Source of the DNA: Corylus avellana
Taxonomy: Eukaryota > Streptophyta > Magnoliopsida > Fagales > Betulaceae
Reading direction: 5' to 3'
NCBI RefSeq assembly: GCF_901000735.1
Contig: NC_081551.1
Location: 19,744,545 to 19,808,544 of the forward strand
Length of the DNA stretch: 64,000 nucleotides
The notes beneath the pieces were generated by a model. That model did no database searches and was not told where the DNA came from. It saw only the letters and a program-made list of their open reading frames with translations. Shown here one piece after another: positions 34,601 through 45,224 of the stretch; position 1 is the stretch's first letter; each line of letters opens with the position of its first letter. The translations under genes were made by a program, and so were the position numbers.

Positions 34601-36573
34601 TTGTTAGTTGTTATTATCTGCATTATTATTTCTTATATGTTTCCTTTTGAATGGACATGCAGGTGTGCTATGGGAAATTGCTATAGCTTGCAGAAAGACC
34701 ATGAAACTGCTCTGAGAAATTTCCAGCGATCCGTTCAACTTAATCCGAGATTTGCATATGCACACACTCTTTGTGGTCATGAGTATGGCAGTCTCTTTTC
34801 CCACCCTGATTTAACCCATAAAATTGAATAGCTACTAGAGTGAATTTATCCATTGGTGGTTAATTCTTACTTTTTATTATTTCAGCTAGGTATTTATGAT
34901 CTTGCAATTGCATCCTTATCTGCAGATATGTAGCTTTGGAGGATTTTGAGAATGGAATTAAGAGCTACCAGAGTGCACTTCAGGTTGACGCAAGACATTA
35001 TAACTCCTGGTATGGGCTTGGAATGATATATCTCCGCCAAGAGAAGTATGAGTTTTCAGAGCATCACTTCCGGATGGCTTTCCAGATAAATCCATGTTCT
35101 TCTGTTATAATGTGTTATCTTGGCACAGCTTTGCATGCCTTAAAGGTTTGGTCTCTTGCTATAATGATTCCAATATTGTAGCTTCAAGAAGCATATTGTC
35201 TTTGAAAACTCTCTTAGGTTCTGTTCGGGTTTGCGATTTCAAAAAGTGCAATTTGAAATCACAATTTTAAAAGCACAGTTAAGTGTTTAGTAAAATTGTG
35301 GTCTGGCCTTTAATATTGCAGATTAGCTTTTAAAATAGCATGTTTTTAAAAACACACCCCTTCCCTTGCCTTCTAAACATAGTTTTTTCTATATTTTCTA
35401 ACCACAATTTTTTAAAAACGCATTTTCAAGCAATTGCGATTTGGTTTAAAATCACATTTATGGGATGGCTTTCAAAATCACAGTCCTAAATGCACTTTTA
35501 ATTGTGTTTCTATCATCCGACAGAGAGATGACGAAGCCTTGGTGATCATGGAGAACGCTATTTTAGCCGATAAGAAGAATCCTCTTCCCATGTATCAGAA
35601 GGCTAATATACTAGTTAGCTTGGAAAATTTTGATCAAGCCCTAGAAGTCCTGGAGGAGCTTAAAGAGTATATCCCTCGTGAAAGCAGTGTGTTTGCTTTG
35701 ATGGGTAACATTTATAAGCGGCGTAATATGCATGAAAAAGCAATGCTTCATTTTGGTCTTGCTTTGGATTTGAAACCACCTGCGACAGATATTGCTGCCA
35801 TTAAGGTGATCAACTTATTTCGTAGTTATCTTATTGCCTTTAAAATTGGATATTATTATTGCAATGCACCTTCAGTTTCCAGAATTCTGTAAATTTCCAC
35901 ATAAGAAAATATGATTCTTTCTTTTTGAGGATCGGGGGAGTTTAAATGAGTGGGCACAGTTCACTATATTCCATATCAAATATCTTTGGAATACATTCAT
36001 CAAGGTTTTAATTTGTAAACCAAGCTTTATAGCCTAGCAGTATTAGTGTGGGCCTTGTAGAGTTGGGGATTCTTCTATCATAAGTTTAAAAGGGTTTAAA
36101 GCTTCAATTATCCCACAAAAATAGTGAAGAGAGCGGGCAGGGTCCCACCTATGAAGTTAAAGCCATAACCAGCCTCTTTTGTTATGTACAACCTTTGTTT
36201 TAAGGGTGGGGCTGCTGTTCCTCCGCCTGATCTGCCATTTCCAAATCTTTCTTTCCCATCCATTCAATTTAATGCAGGCCTTCTCAATTCTTGTGATTCT
36301 CAGCCCCTTTTTCTCATTATTACAAACAAGTTTGCCATTCAGTTTTGTCATGAGATTAGTTATGCATCTTTTAGCTTCCTCTTTTTTTTTTCTTTTTTTT
36401 TTTTTGTGAAAAAATAAAAGCATTTATTTTAAGTCCGATTACTGCACAAATAGATTGCATTTTTCTTTTTCTTTTGTTGTAAATGTTTGCTATGTTCACT
36501 CATTCTTCTAATCTTATGACAGTCTGCCATTGAGAAGTTGCATGTGCCGGATGAACTAGAAGAGGAGTTGTAG
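25625..36573 (+). CDS. CDC27B: CDC27B/HOBBIT, APC3 subunit of the anaphase-promoting complex
   Basis: APC3 is a TPR scaffold of the APC/C ubiquitin ligase that receives the Ile-Arg tails of the co-activators CDC20 and CDH1. HOBBIT is needed for cell division in plant meristems. Exons are 25625-25729, 26348-26420, 26569-26678, 26954-27000, 27798-27895, 29796-30100, 31160-31315, 32351-32567, 32933-33159, 33294-33359, 33524-33643, 33917-33993, 34663-34782, 34926-35145, 35524-35805 and 36523-36573. All are GT-AG with consistent phase, giving 757 aa. The N-terminal APC3 TPRs begin [20 protein letters not shown]. The linker holds [36 protein letters not shown] and [14 protein letters not shown]-terminal TPRs run from [20 protein letters not shown] through [18 protein letters not shown] and [11 protein letters not shown] to [20 protein letters not shown] and [16 protein letters not shown]. 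The end is [12 protein letters not shown]. The match to Arabidopsis CDC27b is extensive, and nothing suggests inactivation. Confidence 0.97.
28181..28613. mobile_element. MITE family A, copy 1, in CDC27B intron 5
   Basis: The element spans 28190-28604. Its left TIR GGGAAACTTCACTTACC matches the inverted right end GGGGTTAAGTGAAGTTTTTCC. A perfect nine-base target duplication TACATATTC lies on both sides (28181-28189 and 28605-28613). Nine-base duplications point to Mutator-type transposition. It has no coding capacity. A second copy is at 41194-41755. Confidence 0.88.
29195..29322 (+). mobile_element. 3' end of a LINE in CDC27B intron 5
   Basis: The segment containing TTCCTTTTGTATACTTCTTG, then AAGGGCGCCTTACACTTTAA and TGATATTTGTCGATTACTTATC, ends in an A run. 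The same terminal words appear as much shorter insertions nearby (29538-29569 and 29644-29666). This supports a shared 3' end used for target-primed reverse transcription. The 5' border was not found. Confidence 0.6.
29524..29583 (+). mobile_element. LINE tail insertion of about 32 bases with target duplication
   Basis: AGTTATAAGGGCCG (29524-29537) and AGTTATAAGAGCCG (29570-29583) flank CAATGATATTTGTCGATTAC followed by TTAT and an A run. Only the extreme 3' end of the LINE was copied. Confidence 0.75.
29628..29682 (+). mobile_element. LINE tail insertion of 23 bases with target duplication
   Basis: The perfect 16-base repeat GGATATGACTGCAGTT (29628-29643 and 29667-29682) flanks just ACTTATC plus an A run. 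Confidence 0.8.
31655..32038. repeat. Dispersed duplicate, copy 2, in CDC27B intron 7
   Basis: This is the same sequence as 15337-15725, in the same orientation, about 90-95% identical by eye. Neither flank shows a transposon terminus. Confidence 0.8.
35215..35512. mobile_element. Decayed MITE in CDC27B intron 14
   Basis: The words GTTCGGGTTTGCGATTTC, AAAATCACA, TTTAAAAACACACCCC and CAATTGCGATTTGGTTTAAA resemble the interior of the hAT-like MITE at 9863-10361. Terminal repeats are no longer clear. It ends a few bases before the exon 15 acceptor. Confidence 0.45.
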
Positions 36574-37587
36574 ATCTAGTTGCTTTGACAGGCAGAATAT
36601 GAGAATGATCTAATTCGGCTCAGATCATTTAGCCCCAAGGAGTTTGGCCTGCTTGTGCTTTCGATGGATGATGAATAAAATGGCTTGATGCTTGGGACCC
36701 CTTCTAGTTGGCAGATCATGTGAAGTGGCCTCATTTCTGTCGGTGATTCACAAACTAACAGAGGATGATGTAACAAAGGTATTTAAAGCTCTCTCATATA
36801 CAGTGGTATCATGATTGATGCCAAAGAAAAAGTCTTGTATCATTACTCTGTATTTACTTGTTCATAGTTGCAGTTGACTCACCAATCCCTCGAGTGATAC
36901 TTGGGCTCAATATTCCATATTATTTCCTTCTCTTGTTGATCGTGGGCTGCTAATCTGCTTCCACTCCTTCTGCACCCGTCAGTGATTTACTTTTTTATTT
37001 CAAAATTGTGGGACTTGAATTACACGTGCATGTAAAAAGTCTTTTAATTATACAAAAGGTGGGGTTGGGCAACACCAACAAAGATATCATTACAAACATG
37101 GCAATACAGAAAAAATTAAAAGATTTGTAAATGAATCAAATAAATGACCGGGTCAAGTAGTTACGTGGTGTATGGGCATAGAAACGGGTTGCCAAAAACG
37201 GTAGTTTTTTAGGCAGTATAATGAAAGTTATTTAGAGAAATGCCTACTGCAACGACAAGAGAACTTGATGGTTATGACAGGGAGGATAACATTAGTAATG
37301 ACTAGACCAAAGCCGATGTTAGAGGAGCCTCATTGCCATGTCTCATTTGGATTTGGAAGTCTTTGTAGGCAGAAGGAGTACCAGCTATGAAGATCTAAAG
37401 AAAAAGGTAAGAGGGGAGCTGGGGCGGTGAGTGAATTACAAATGTGGTAGATGAAGTAGAGGCTGACAACGATGATAGAGTGGCAAATGGGCAGATGAGG
37501 GAAGGGATGTACGTAAATTTGGCAAAAAAAAAAAAACCCTCTTTCCTCGTCTTCTGTCTGCATTCAGGGACGATAGAAAATTTCATT
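36574..37587. other. CDC27B 3' region and spacer
   Basis: The stretch 36574-36990 is probably 3' untranslated and immediately downstream sequence. No gene is seen. Short T runs and AT-rich sequence continue to the CACTA-type element. Confidence 0.45.
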
Positions 37588-38243
37588 CACTACAAAAACC
37601 TTAGAATTATGGACATTTTTAATGTGACATTTTAAGGCAAAAAAAAAAAAAAGCGTCTCTACTTAATTAGGGATGCTCAAATAGTGACATTTTGCAAATA
37701 TTCCTAAGTATAATGATTAAAATTAAAATTAGGAACGTTTAAATAGTGAAAATGTCCCTAAAAGGGGACATGGCAATAGTGTGCACATCACCTTTTTGAA
37801 AGGTGACGTTTTGCACTGTTTAATTGTCCATTCTCTTTAAAAATTAAAAAAAAAAATTCCCAAAAAAAAATTATTATTATTTTTTAAAATAAAATAAATT
37901 CAAATATATATATATATATTAAAAAAAAAAAAGTGGTGCGTGTGAGTGATAGAGGATAAATTTTGAAGTTTTTGGATGTGGATGGTTGTTATAAACGCTT
38001 CAAGTGCCAAAATTTTTAAAATTAGGGATGTTTGAACAGTAACTTACTGTTCACACATCCTTATTCAGTAACACAATTCACACGTCTCTATTTACGTGTG
38101 AATAGGGACGTGTGAACAGTACATCCTATTTTTTTGAATATGAACGTTTAAACAGTAAAACGCCTCAAATTAGTAACGTTTTCAAAAACGTCCCTATTCC
38201 AAACATTACTAATTAGGCTTTTTTTTTTTTTTTGATAGTGATT
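37585..38243. mobile_element. Non-autonomous CACTA (En/Spm) element
   Basis: The left end CACTACAAAAACC at 37588 pairs with the right end, whose reverse complement is CACTATCAAAAAA (ending at 38240). ATT is duplicated on both sides (37585-37587 and 38241-38243), the three-base duplication expected for CACTA elements. The interior repeats phrases such as GGGACGTGTGAACAGTA and AACGTTTAAACAGTAA in both orientations. There is no transposase. The 653-bp element ends about 150 bases from the downstream minus-strand gene. Confidence 0.85.
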
Positions 38244-38395
38244 GCGAAACAATTCACTCACATACAGCTCAGGATTACTCAACAATCTCCAAATCAAGCA
38301 AGGGGCATGTTAATAATGATAGCGCAGAAAATGAAAACAGCAAAACCAAAAGCAACAATAACAACTACGAAAGCACGAGTAGTACTACAAATTAA

Positions 38396-38908
38396 TTATG
38401 GTTTCTGATTTGTGCTTGCATGGAGATGAAGAAGAGCTTCTTCCATTCTCTTTGCCATGACCTGCAAACCCGATCCGATAAAAACGCTCAAATCCTCCGG
38501 CATCCACCCTTCCACCGGTTCAACTTCATACCACCAATGAATACTACACCCTTGTTCATTGGGAACCACTTTTACGGTCGATACGTAGGAGTTGAACCCA
38601 ACATTTCCATCAACAATGGAATAGCTAAAAGTGAGCTCTGTTGGGTCAATGGACAGCAGCTTCTGCTTCGTCCAGTTCATAATTTGTTCGCCATTATTAA
38701 CTGGGGTTTTGAAGCCAGCACAGTAGCGGACGCACCCAGGTTGTCCATTGATGCCTTCAACAGCAAGGCAAGTTGTGAGAGTTGGGAACCATTTGTTGAG
38801 GCCGAAGAAGTCTTCCAAAAGAGGCCACACTTGCTCTGCTTTGGGACCTGCTAGCTCTTCACTAGCCTTGCCTTTCCATTTACTTATTTGCTGCTCATCA
38901 TTAGCCAT
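38396..38908 (-). CDS. Lachrymatory-factor-synthase-like SRPBCC/polyketide-cyclase protein
   Basis: This 170-aa protein belongs to the START/Bet v 1-like SRPBCC superfamily, small proteins with a hydrophobic cavity. The plant group is named after onion lachrymatory-factor synthase, but most members have no known substrate. The frame starts MANDEQQISKWKGKASEELA. It continues AEQVWPLLEDFFGLNKWFPT, CLAVEGINGQPGCVRYCAGF, WTKQKLLSIDPTELTFSYSI, SYVSTVKVVPNEQGCSIHWW, YEVEPVEGWMPEDL, and ends HLHASTNQKP. The coding part is one exon. A splice acceptor (TTTTGCAG on the minus strand, near 38934) lies about 25 bases before the ATG, so a leader intron is likely. The frame is open further upstream, but that part lies inside the presumed intron. 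Confidence 0.85.
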   Translation of the reverse strand: MANDEQQISKWKGKASEELAGPKAEQVWPLLEDFFGLNKWFPTLTTCLAVEGINGQPGCVRYCAGFKTPVNNGEQIMNWTKQKLLSIDPTELTFSYSIVDGNVGFNSYVSTVKVVPNEQGCSIHWWYEVEPVEGWMPEDLSVFIGSGLQVMAKRMEEALLHLHASTNQKP

Positions 38909-38999
38909 TTGGATCGGACCGGCGACGAAATTCCTGCAAAATAATGAAGATGTCGTTAGAAAACCGCCAAACTCGGAGGACCAGGAGCACTCCGACACC

Positions 39000-39100
39000 C
39001 AAGTTACCTCTTTTATCTCTTTTTCCTCCTTAAAGAGAGTTGGGAACCACTTGTATATACCTAATTCGAAATCACACCATATATATTGTAATAAAAGTGA
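39000..39100 (-). pseudogene. Possible remnant of a second SRPBCC copy
   Basis: In the same minus-strand frame, CDFELGIYKWFPTLFKEE resembles LEDFFGLNKWFPTL of the neighbouring gene. The DNA shares AGTTGGGAACCA. It may be a scrap of a tandem paralogue within the leader intron. The match is short. Confidence 0.3.
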
Positions 39101-39353
39101 CCCTTTAAATAGAGGTTTCAGCATAATATGCACCATGCATGTAAGATATTTTCTTGTGAACATTGTCCACCACATGATGTATGTGGTCGATCCTTTCCTC
39201 GTACCATGTTACAATCGAAAAGGGTCCTCCAATTTCCAATTTTCCCTATCACATGACGTGGATCATCATGATATATATATATATATATTGTGAATACGGT
39301 CTTGTGAGATTTATTTTACACTGGAGTACTAAAGTTTTCTACATATCATGATA

Positions 39354-39407
39354 TGTTATGATTGAGTTTTTTTTTTTTTTTTTTTTTGGTGAGTTGTTAT
39401 GATTGAG
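39354..39407 (-). mobile_element. Tail-only retroposon insertion, minus orientation
   Basis: The direct repeat TGTTATGATTGAG (39354-39366 and 39395-39407) flanks a T run followed by GGTGAGT. On the minus strand this reads ACTCACC plus poly(A). It is a different tail from the ACTTATC family. Confidence 0.7.
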
Positions 39408-39409
39408 GT

Positions 39410-40963
39410 TCGAGTTGTCGATTGTGGTGTTTGATTGCACAAACCTGTACATGATATAAAACGTGGACCAACTAGTGGTGAAGGAAAAAAAGATTAGTTT
39501 CATTTGTACTATCACTATAAAAGGATTAGTTAATTTGAAACTTCGATATAATCACTTATAAATTCCGGTTTCAGATAGCAAGTTAACACTCATGAATTTT
39601 TTTATAAATTACATACTTTATGTGGGCTACTTATCTGTCTAATATAGAACTAAAGTTAACACTCATGAGTTTCTTTATAAATTATATATTTTATGTGAAC
39701 TACTTATCTTTTTAATACAAGACCAAAGTATTATAAGTAAGAAATCCATTAAAGAATTGGAATCGATGGCACATATGACCAAAAATAGCGGAGGTGTTTG
39801 AGTGTCTAGGGTAAAGAATCTTGATAAGAGATAGGAAAGAAATTGATTGACTTGATATATAATATAGGTGACATGAGTTTTGAATTTTTTGTGAGTAAAA
39901 CGTGAAAAAAATGTTTGGCAAGGGGAAAAAAGACATTTGACTTTTCAAGGAAGAAGGACAAGAAAGACTCGGCAAACATAACTTTTTGAGAGGTATTTGG
40001 AAAAAAACGTTTTGATGTGATGTAAAGGTGATAGCAATTTTAAATTTTTTTGAGTGTTTTGTTTTGAAAGTTAGTTGTTAATATTTTTATTTTTTTGATA
40101 GAAAAAATAAAATGAAGGTGTTAGGTAACGGTCTATTTTGAAAAGGAAACAAATATAATAAAATAAAAATATAAAAAACGAGCATCAATAAAAATAAAAA
40201 ATAAAAAAGATCTAATATAATATTCTAAAAACAACATTAATTTCAGGTGTGCACTTAGGGTTTGTTTAGAATTGCATTTGAGGAGCTAAAAAATGCGTTT
40301 AACACTTAAAAAGTCTGTTTGAAGAAAGAAAATATTCGTTTGGATAAAAAATTAAAAGGTGTTGAATTAAGGATTCAAAAAGTCTAAAAATAGTCAAAAC
40401 GCACTTTTGACAAAAATTTAAAAATAAAATTTTTGTAAAAAAAAAACATATTTTAACTTAAAAATTCTATTTCTCAAATATAATCTCAATCAGGCTCTTA
40501 TAAGATAACTTTACCATGATAAAATGATACATGATATGCAAACTCACTGACTTGTTGGTATAACAGAGGAGGAAAAGGAAAAGAAAAAGAAAAGGGGGAA
40601 AAAAGAGAGAATATATATATATATATACTATGCTCTTGACTTTTCCAGATGCGATGATGAAATTGGTGGCCCTAATTCAACAAATTGCTCTTTAATTTCT
40701 TCAAAAGAGGGACGGTGAGGACAATCAATTACTATGAAGATGATTATCGCTTAGAGAAATTGATTTATTTTCTTCCTTGGTCCTTTTTTTTATTCTCTCA
40801 ATTTTCAAAATATCGTCGGATATTTGGGGTCGGGAGAGAATGTACATATATATAGCTCCTCTCTATTGCTTATATGCTGGATTTACTTCTAGTTTGAAAA
40901 CATCCATTTATCAGTGATATTAATATTAATTTTCGGGAAAATTTTACTTCTGTTTTTCTTTGG
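39410..40963. other. AT-rich intergenic DNA
   Basis: No gene is seen. A TA microsatellite lies at 40612-40627. 40240-40500 has the GTTTAGAATTGCATTTG style of a decayed hAT-like element but no clear ends. Two copies of AAGTTAACACTCATGA with TTTATAAATTA lie near 39580 and 39655. Confidence 0.45.
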
Positions 40964-42134
40964 TTAAATACTATTTTCAGTACTTATAGTTTATACCAAA
41001 ATCAAATAGCCACCTAGATTTTTAAAAATACCATAAATGGTACCTGAGGTAAGCTAATAAACTCACTTAGTACCCCTGTCAAGATTCTGTTAAGTTTTTT
41101 AATGAAACGCCACATCACCTTTATACGTGGACATCACGTGGCATGGTACTTGAATTTTTGGATACCACATCATATATATATATATTTTTTAAGGGGAAAC
41201 TTCACTTACCCTCTATAAACTTTTGCGCATTTTGCAAACACCCTCAACGTTCAAAATCTCCCACTTTGGTGTAGCCAACTTTGATTTCCTTCCACTTTCT
41301 CCCTTCCGTTATGATTTTCTGTTAGATCCTAACGGAGGGGTGTGAAATTTCTAAAATACCCTTAGTTTTTATTTTAAAAAAAAAAACTCTTGACCCATGG
41401 GTTCACTGGTGGATCTAACCTACCCGTATTGTGACCCACGGGTCATAATTTAAAAAAAAAAAAAAAAAAAAAAAAGACGGTCGGTGGGTGGGTCACTTGA
41501 GACTTTTTTTTTTTGTAATATAATAATTATAATAATAATTTTTTATTTATAAATAAGGGTACATTTGGAATTTTTAAAATTTTTAAGGATATAAAGGTCT
41601 TTTACTTATTTCACCATTTGATTTGACTGCAATATCTAATGGTAAGGAGTATTTGGAACAAAACGAAAGTTCAATACACTAAAGTGAGAGATTTTGAATG
41701 TTGAGAGAGTGTTTGTAAAAGACACGAAAGTTCATAGGGTAAGTGAAGTTTCATCTTTTTTTTAATAAAAAAATCCCCTTTTTTTTGGGCCAAACCCTCA
41801 AAATTTTTTTTTTGAGGTTTTGGCTCTAGGGGGTGGCCGAACCACCCCCTTGGCCCCAAGGGGGTCGTTCGACCACTCTAGCGGTTTTTTTTTTTTTTGG
41901 ATTTTTTTTTAAAATAAAATAAAATATGATGTGGCATCCAAAAATCTAAGTGCTACGCCATATGGCGCCCACGTATAAGAGTGATGTGGCGTTCCGTTAA
42001 AAAATTTAACGGAATCTTGACAAAGGTATCAAGTGAGTTTATTGGCTTACCACATGTACCATTTGTGATATTTTTGAAAACCTAGGTGGCCATTTAATTT
42101 TGGTGCAAACCATATGTACTGGAATAATATTTAA
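40964..42134. mobile_element. Foldback element with about 200-bp arms
   Basis: The arms 40964-41175 and 41925-42134 are inverted copies of roughly 80% identity. Shared words include TTAAATA at the tips, GCCACCTAG, AATAAACTCACTT, GTCAAGATTC and CGCCACATCAC. The loop contains a family A MITE (41194-41755), so that insertion came later. There is no coding sequence. Confidence 0.8.
41194..41755. mobile_element. MITE family A, copy 2, nested in the foldback loop
   Basis: The left TIR GGGAAACTTCACTTACCC matches copy 1 (28190-28604). The inverted right end GGGTAAGTGAAGTTTCATC is slightly decayed. The target duplication cannot be read because both flanks are T runs. Part of the interior (GGGTGGCCGAACCACCCCC) is an unusual GC-rich palindrome. 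Confidence 0.75.
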
Positions 42135-42718
42135 TAATTTTTTTTTAAAAAAAGAAATTTCTTTTGATCTTTTATCATTTCACAATTATACTCATAAACT
42201 TTAAAAAGTGTCAATTTAATATATTCATAATTTCTTTAAATTTTGGCCAACGCCTAAATCCTTACAATTTTTACAAAGTCCGTATTTGGATTTTTAAAAT
42301 TGGAGCAAGTTGTTCTGCTATCGGAGTGTAAGTTAATGATCATATCCACAACTTTAAAATGATACAAGAGACAGTAAAAGTAAAAGAATTTGGTTATAAA
42401 AATTACTTCAATTCCAGAGCAAATATAAATTCAACATGGTAAAGGATAAAAAAAAAAAAAAAAAAATTGTTCTCCCCTTTCTGGAACTAAAACCTCACAT
42501 GTGAAGGCTAGAGTTGCTTAGAGAACCAAATGGGCAGATCTTTGTGTTTGTGAGCTCAACTTGAATATGTTGCTAATTAGAAATAGAATGAGAATCTTCT
42601 GTGTCTAATCTATCTTATTGTGAAGCTTCTGAAACATGATTGATTTTTGAGGTTTGAGAATTGATTTCTGCATCATCTGTTGCATGATCACTGTTTTTGA
42701 GTCTTCTAAGCTCTGCTT
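42135..42718. other. Downstream region of the membrane-protein gene
   Basis: No gene is seen. The part near 42718 should be 3' untranslated sequence of the minus-strand gene. Confidence 0.4.
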
Positions 42719-43501
42719 TTATTCTTTGGTATCTGCATCATCTCTTGAGAAAGTTTCACTGAATCTACTATAATTACTTGAATTTAAAGAGGTTTCTTGA
42801 TTTAGAAAGTTTCCATCATGATCATCTCTTGAATGATGATCAGTCAGAGTGGAGTCTAAAGGATTGTTGCCATCTTGTGGAACCCCATTCTCATCATGAA
42901 AGCCTTGGATCATCACTCCATCCAACATTTCACTTCTGCCAACAACACCAACATTATTGGCCACTCCACTAGGCTGCTCTGCAATCTCCTCTTTGCTTTC
43001 TACAATGTTTTTGTCTTCTTCATTCTCCCTATTTAAGCTGCCTGCTTCAACATCTTGGTCTTGTTTAAGAGTATCATCAGAAATCATTTCCTTGTTCTTT
43101 TCTGGTTCCTTAATTTGTCTTTCTAAATCCTCCTTAGCTTGTTTTTTTAAGTTTCCCCATGAATCATCAGAGTTATTTTCCTCATTGTTTATAAACACCA
43201 TATACTTTCCAAATTGTTCATCAGCATTTCCATCCAATTCATCATCTCCAACCCCTCCATCCTCTTTTCTTTTACCTTCTCCCACAAGATTCATATCATC
43301 ACCACTCGACCACCCTGCATCCCATTTACGCCCCAAAACAATAAATCCATGTTGATCATTGAGCTTGCCTTGTATGCTTCCTCCATAGCCCTTCCCCTTG
43401 CTGTGTGAGTGCTCAATCTGGTACAGCAACCAGAAGCACACACCCAGAAGGAATGCCAATTGTAAAGTTTGCTTTGCCTTTAAAACTTTGAGATTCATCA
43501 C
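42719..43501 (-). CDS. Acidic single-pass membrane protein of unknown function
   Basis: I do not recognise a named family. The 260-aa protein starts MMNLKVLKAKQTLQLAF. Residues about 12-27 (LQLAFLLGVCFWLLYQ) form one membrane segment preceded by Lys, so it is probably a type II signal-anchored protein with a lumenal or extracellular C-terminus. From residue 50 on it is rich in Asp, Glu, Asn, Lys and Gly and looks disordered (GKRKEDGGVGDDELDGNADE, KEPEKNKEMISDDTLKQDQD). NNSDDS and LNSSNYS contain possible N-glycosylation sites. Plant genomes have many such uncharacterised proteins, often labelled myb-like protein X. A likely leader intron has an acceptor near 43520 and a donor near 44020. No internal stop or codon oddity is seen. 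Confidence 0.75.
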   Translation of the reverse strand: MMNLKVLKAKQTLQLAFLLGVCFWLLYQIEHSHSKGKGYGGSIQGKLNDQHGFIVLGRKWDAGWSSGDDMNLVGEGKRKEDGGVGDDELDGNADEQFGKYMVFINNEENNSDDSWGNLKKQAKEDLERQIKEPEKNKEMISDDTLKQDQDVEAGSLNRENEEDKNIVESKEEIAEQPSGVANNVGVVGRSEMLDGVMIQGFHDENGVPQDGNNPLDSTLTDHHSRDDHDGNFLNQETSLNSSNYSRFSETFSRDDADTKE

Positions 43502-43901
43502 ACCCTTTTATATACTGCTTGTTCCAGAATCCAGAGTGGTGGACTAGGACTAACCAAATAAATATTCACAGGACAAAAAAAAAATTAATAAAACACAAAT
43601 TACAAAACGAGCATATTCTAAGAATAGAACATGCAAATAAAAGAACAAAACAAATAGAATTAAATTCTCCTTGGGCTTCCATTGCAATATATCATTACCA
43701 GATCATGAAGCTTCCTAATCTAAATATTTCCAACATTATCAAATTGACCAATCCTTTTCCTTCTCTTTTCTTCTTCTCCACCCCCACCCACCAAAATAAA
43801 AATAAAATCTTTTATATTGCTTTTGTTTCCAAAAACTTAGAATTCATAAATATATTCAAAACTATAATGGTAATTCTCTACATTTCAACAGCCAAACATG
43901 T

Positions 43902-44790
43902 GTGAGAAGAGCTTCATCAGCTTTGGCATAGAATTAGAGTTCAAGCAAGATCATGAATATCAAATATAAACAAAAACTAAAACTAAAATTACAATATGGA
44001 AAAGAAAACGAATAATTACCTTTGTTCAGAAAATGAAAAGTGCAAGAAACCCAAAACCCTGGCGACAGAACAAACCCACAACTGTGTAATGTCTTGTTCT
44101 TCTTTGCTTTCTTTTCAATATTTCATCTCTTTTCCTCTTTTGAAAGTCTCTGCTTTGAACGTTGAAACTGAGATATACTTGAGAAGAAGAAATTAACGGC
44201 TATGTACTTTTAAACGTAATCCCCAAAGTGCCCTCTGGTTGACCGATGACCTGCTGACTTGTAGTCGTAAGAGTTGGTGGTTTCACCTAAATAGGTTGAG
44301 AAAAAGGTGGTGATTTGGGAACTCGGAGATTAAAATGTCGTCCATGCCGGCCGCCTTCGAGAACGGCCACTCACGTGGTTAGTTCCGCTGGTGACGGAGA
44401 GCACAATACGGGCGTCGAATAGGTTGTTCCCACGTGTCCAAGAACATGCCTCGCACTTTTAATGCCACATGCTCTATTTGGACAATAAAATTGAAAAATA
44501 CAAAGGAAGTCAGCCCATTTGAAATTTATCTCATTGGATCAATCTACTGAAATTCCATAAGTTTCTGGAATTTTAAATTTTGGCTGTTTATTTTATATCT
44601 AAAGGTTATTGTTTTATCACGTGTATAATTACTAATAAAATAACAAAATAATAAATATTTATTATTTTATTAATAGTGGGACATATGGCAGAATAATAAT
44701 CTTTGGATTAAAAATAGACAGCCTAGACCTGAAATTTCAAAAACTGAAATTTCTCTAAGAATTTCAGTAGATCCAGATCCTACCTCATTA
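43902..44790. other. Leader and promoter region of the membrane-protein gene
   Basis: 44020-44200 is pyrimidine-rich and probably holds the first untranslated exon of the minus-strand gene, followed by a donor-like GGTAATTATTC. Two CACGTG G-box words lie at about 44369 and 44432. No further reading frame is supported. Confidence 0.4.
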
Positions 44791-44985
44791 GAGCGCTTAC
44801 AGTGGTTTATGTATATTTTTATGCAAAATGATTATTAAAACTTACTTTATCTAGTTTAGTTAATAAGTTTTAAAAAACATCATTCATCAAATTATCTATT
44901 TTTTCTTTTATCTATATCATTTAAATTGTATTTATTTTTATTTTTTATAAGGATTGTAGTTTTCCTAAAGATCCAGTTTTTCAAC

Positions 44986-45018
<33 letters not shown>

Positions 45019-45224
45019 GGAGATGTAGAGAGAGAAATAGTATGAGAAAATTTTGGAAAAAAAAATATGTGAAAGAGAAATAGTAGGAGAAAATAAAATA
45101 ACTCCTGTGAATAGTACTGCTACATGTAGTATTTTTTTTTGCCAATCCAATGTTGGGGAGGTTTACAAATCTGATTAGCCAATTTAAATAAAAGTATTAT
45201 TTGACTTCTCCATTGTGAGTGCTC
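44791..45224. mobile_element. PIF/Harbinger-type MITE
   Basis: The left end GAGCGCTTACAGTGG pairs with the inverted right end CCATTGTGAGTGCTC. The flanks are TTA on the left and TTT on the right, close to the expected TTA duplication. The ends are related to those of the 10529-11468 element, but there is no captured gene. Confidence 0.75.

Noticed and set aside
38909..39175. N-terminal extension of the SRPBCC protein by 89 codons
   Set aside because: A splice acceptor lies just before MANDEQQ, the family begins there, and the extension shows no consistent domain.
39267..39290. TA/CA dinucleotide runs (also near 7590, 40612, 58881 and 60021) as possible regulatory sites
   Set aside because: They are ordinary microsatellites with no associated motif.
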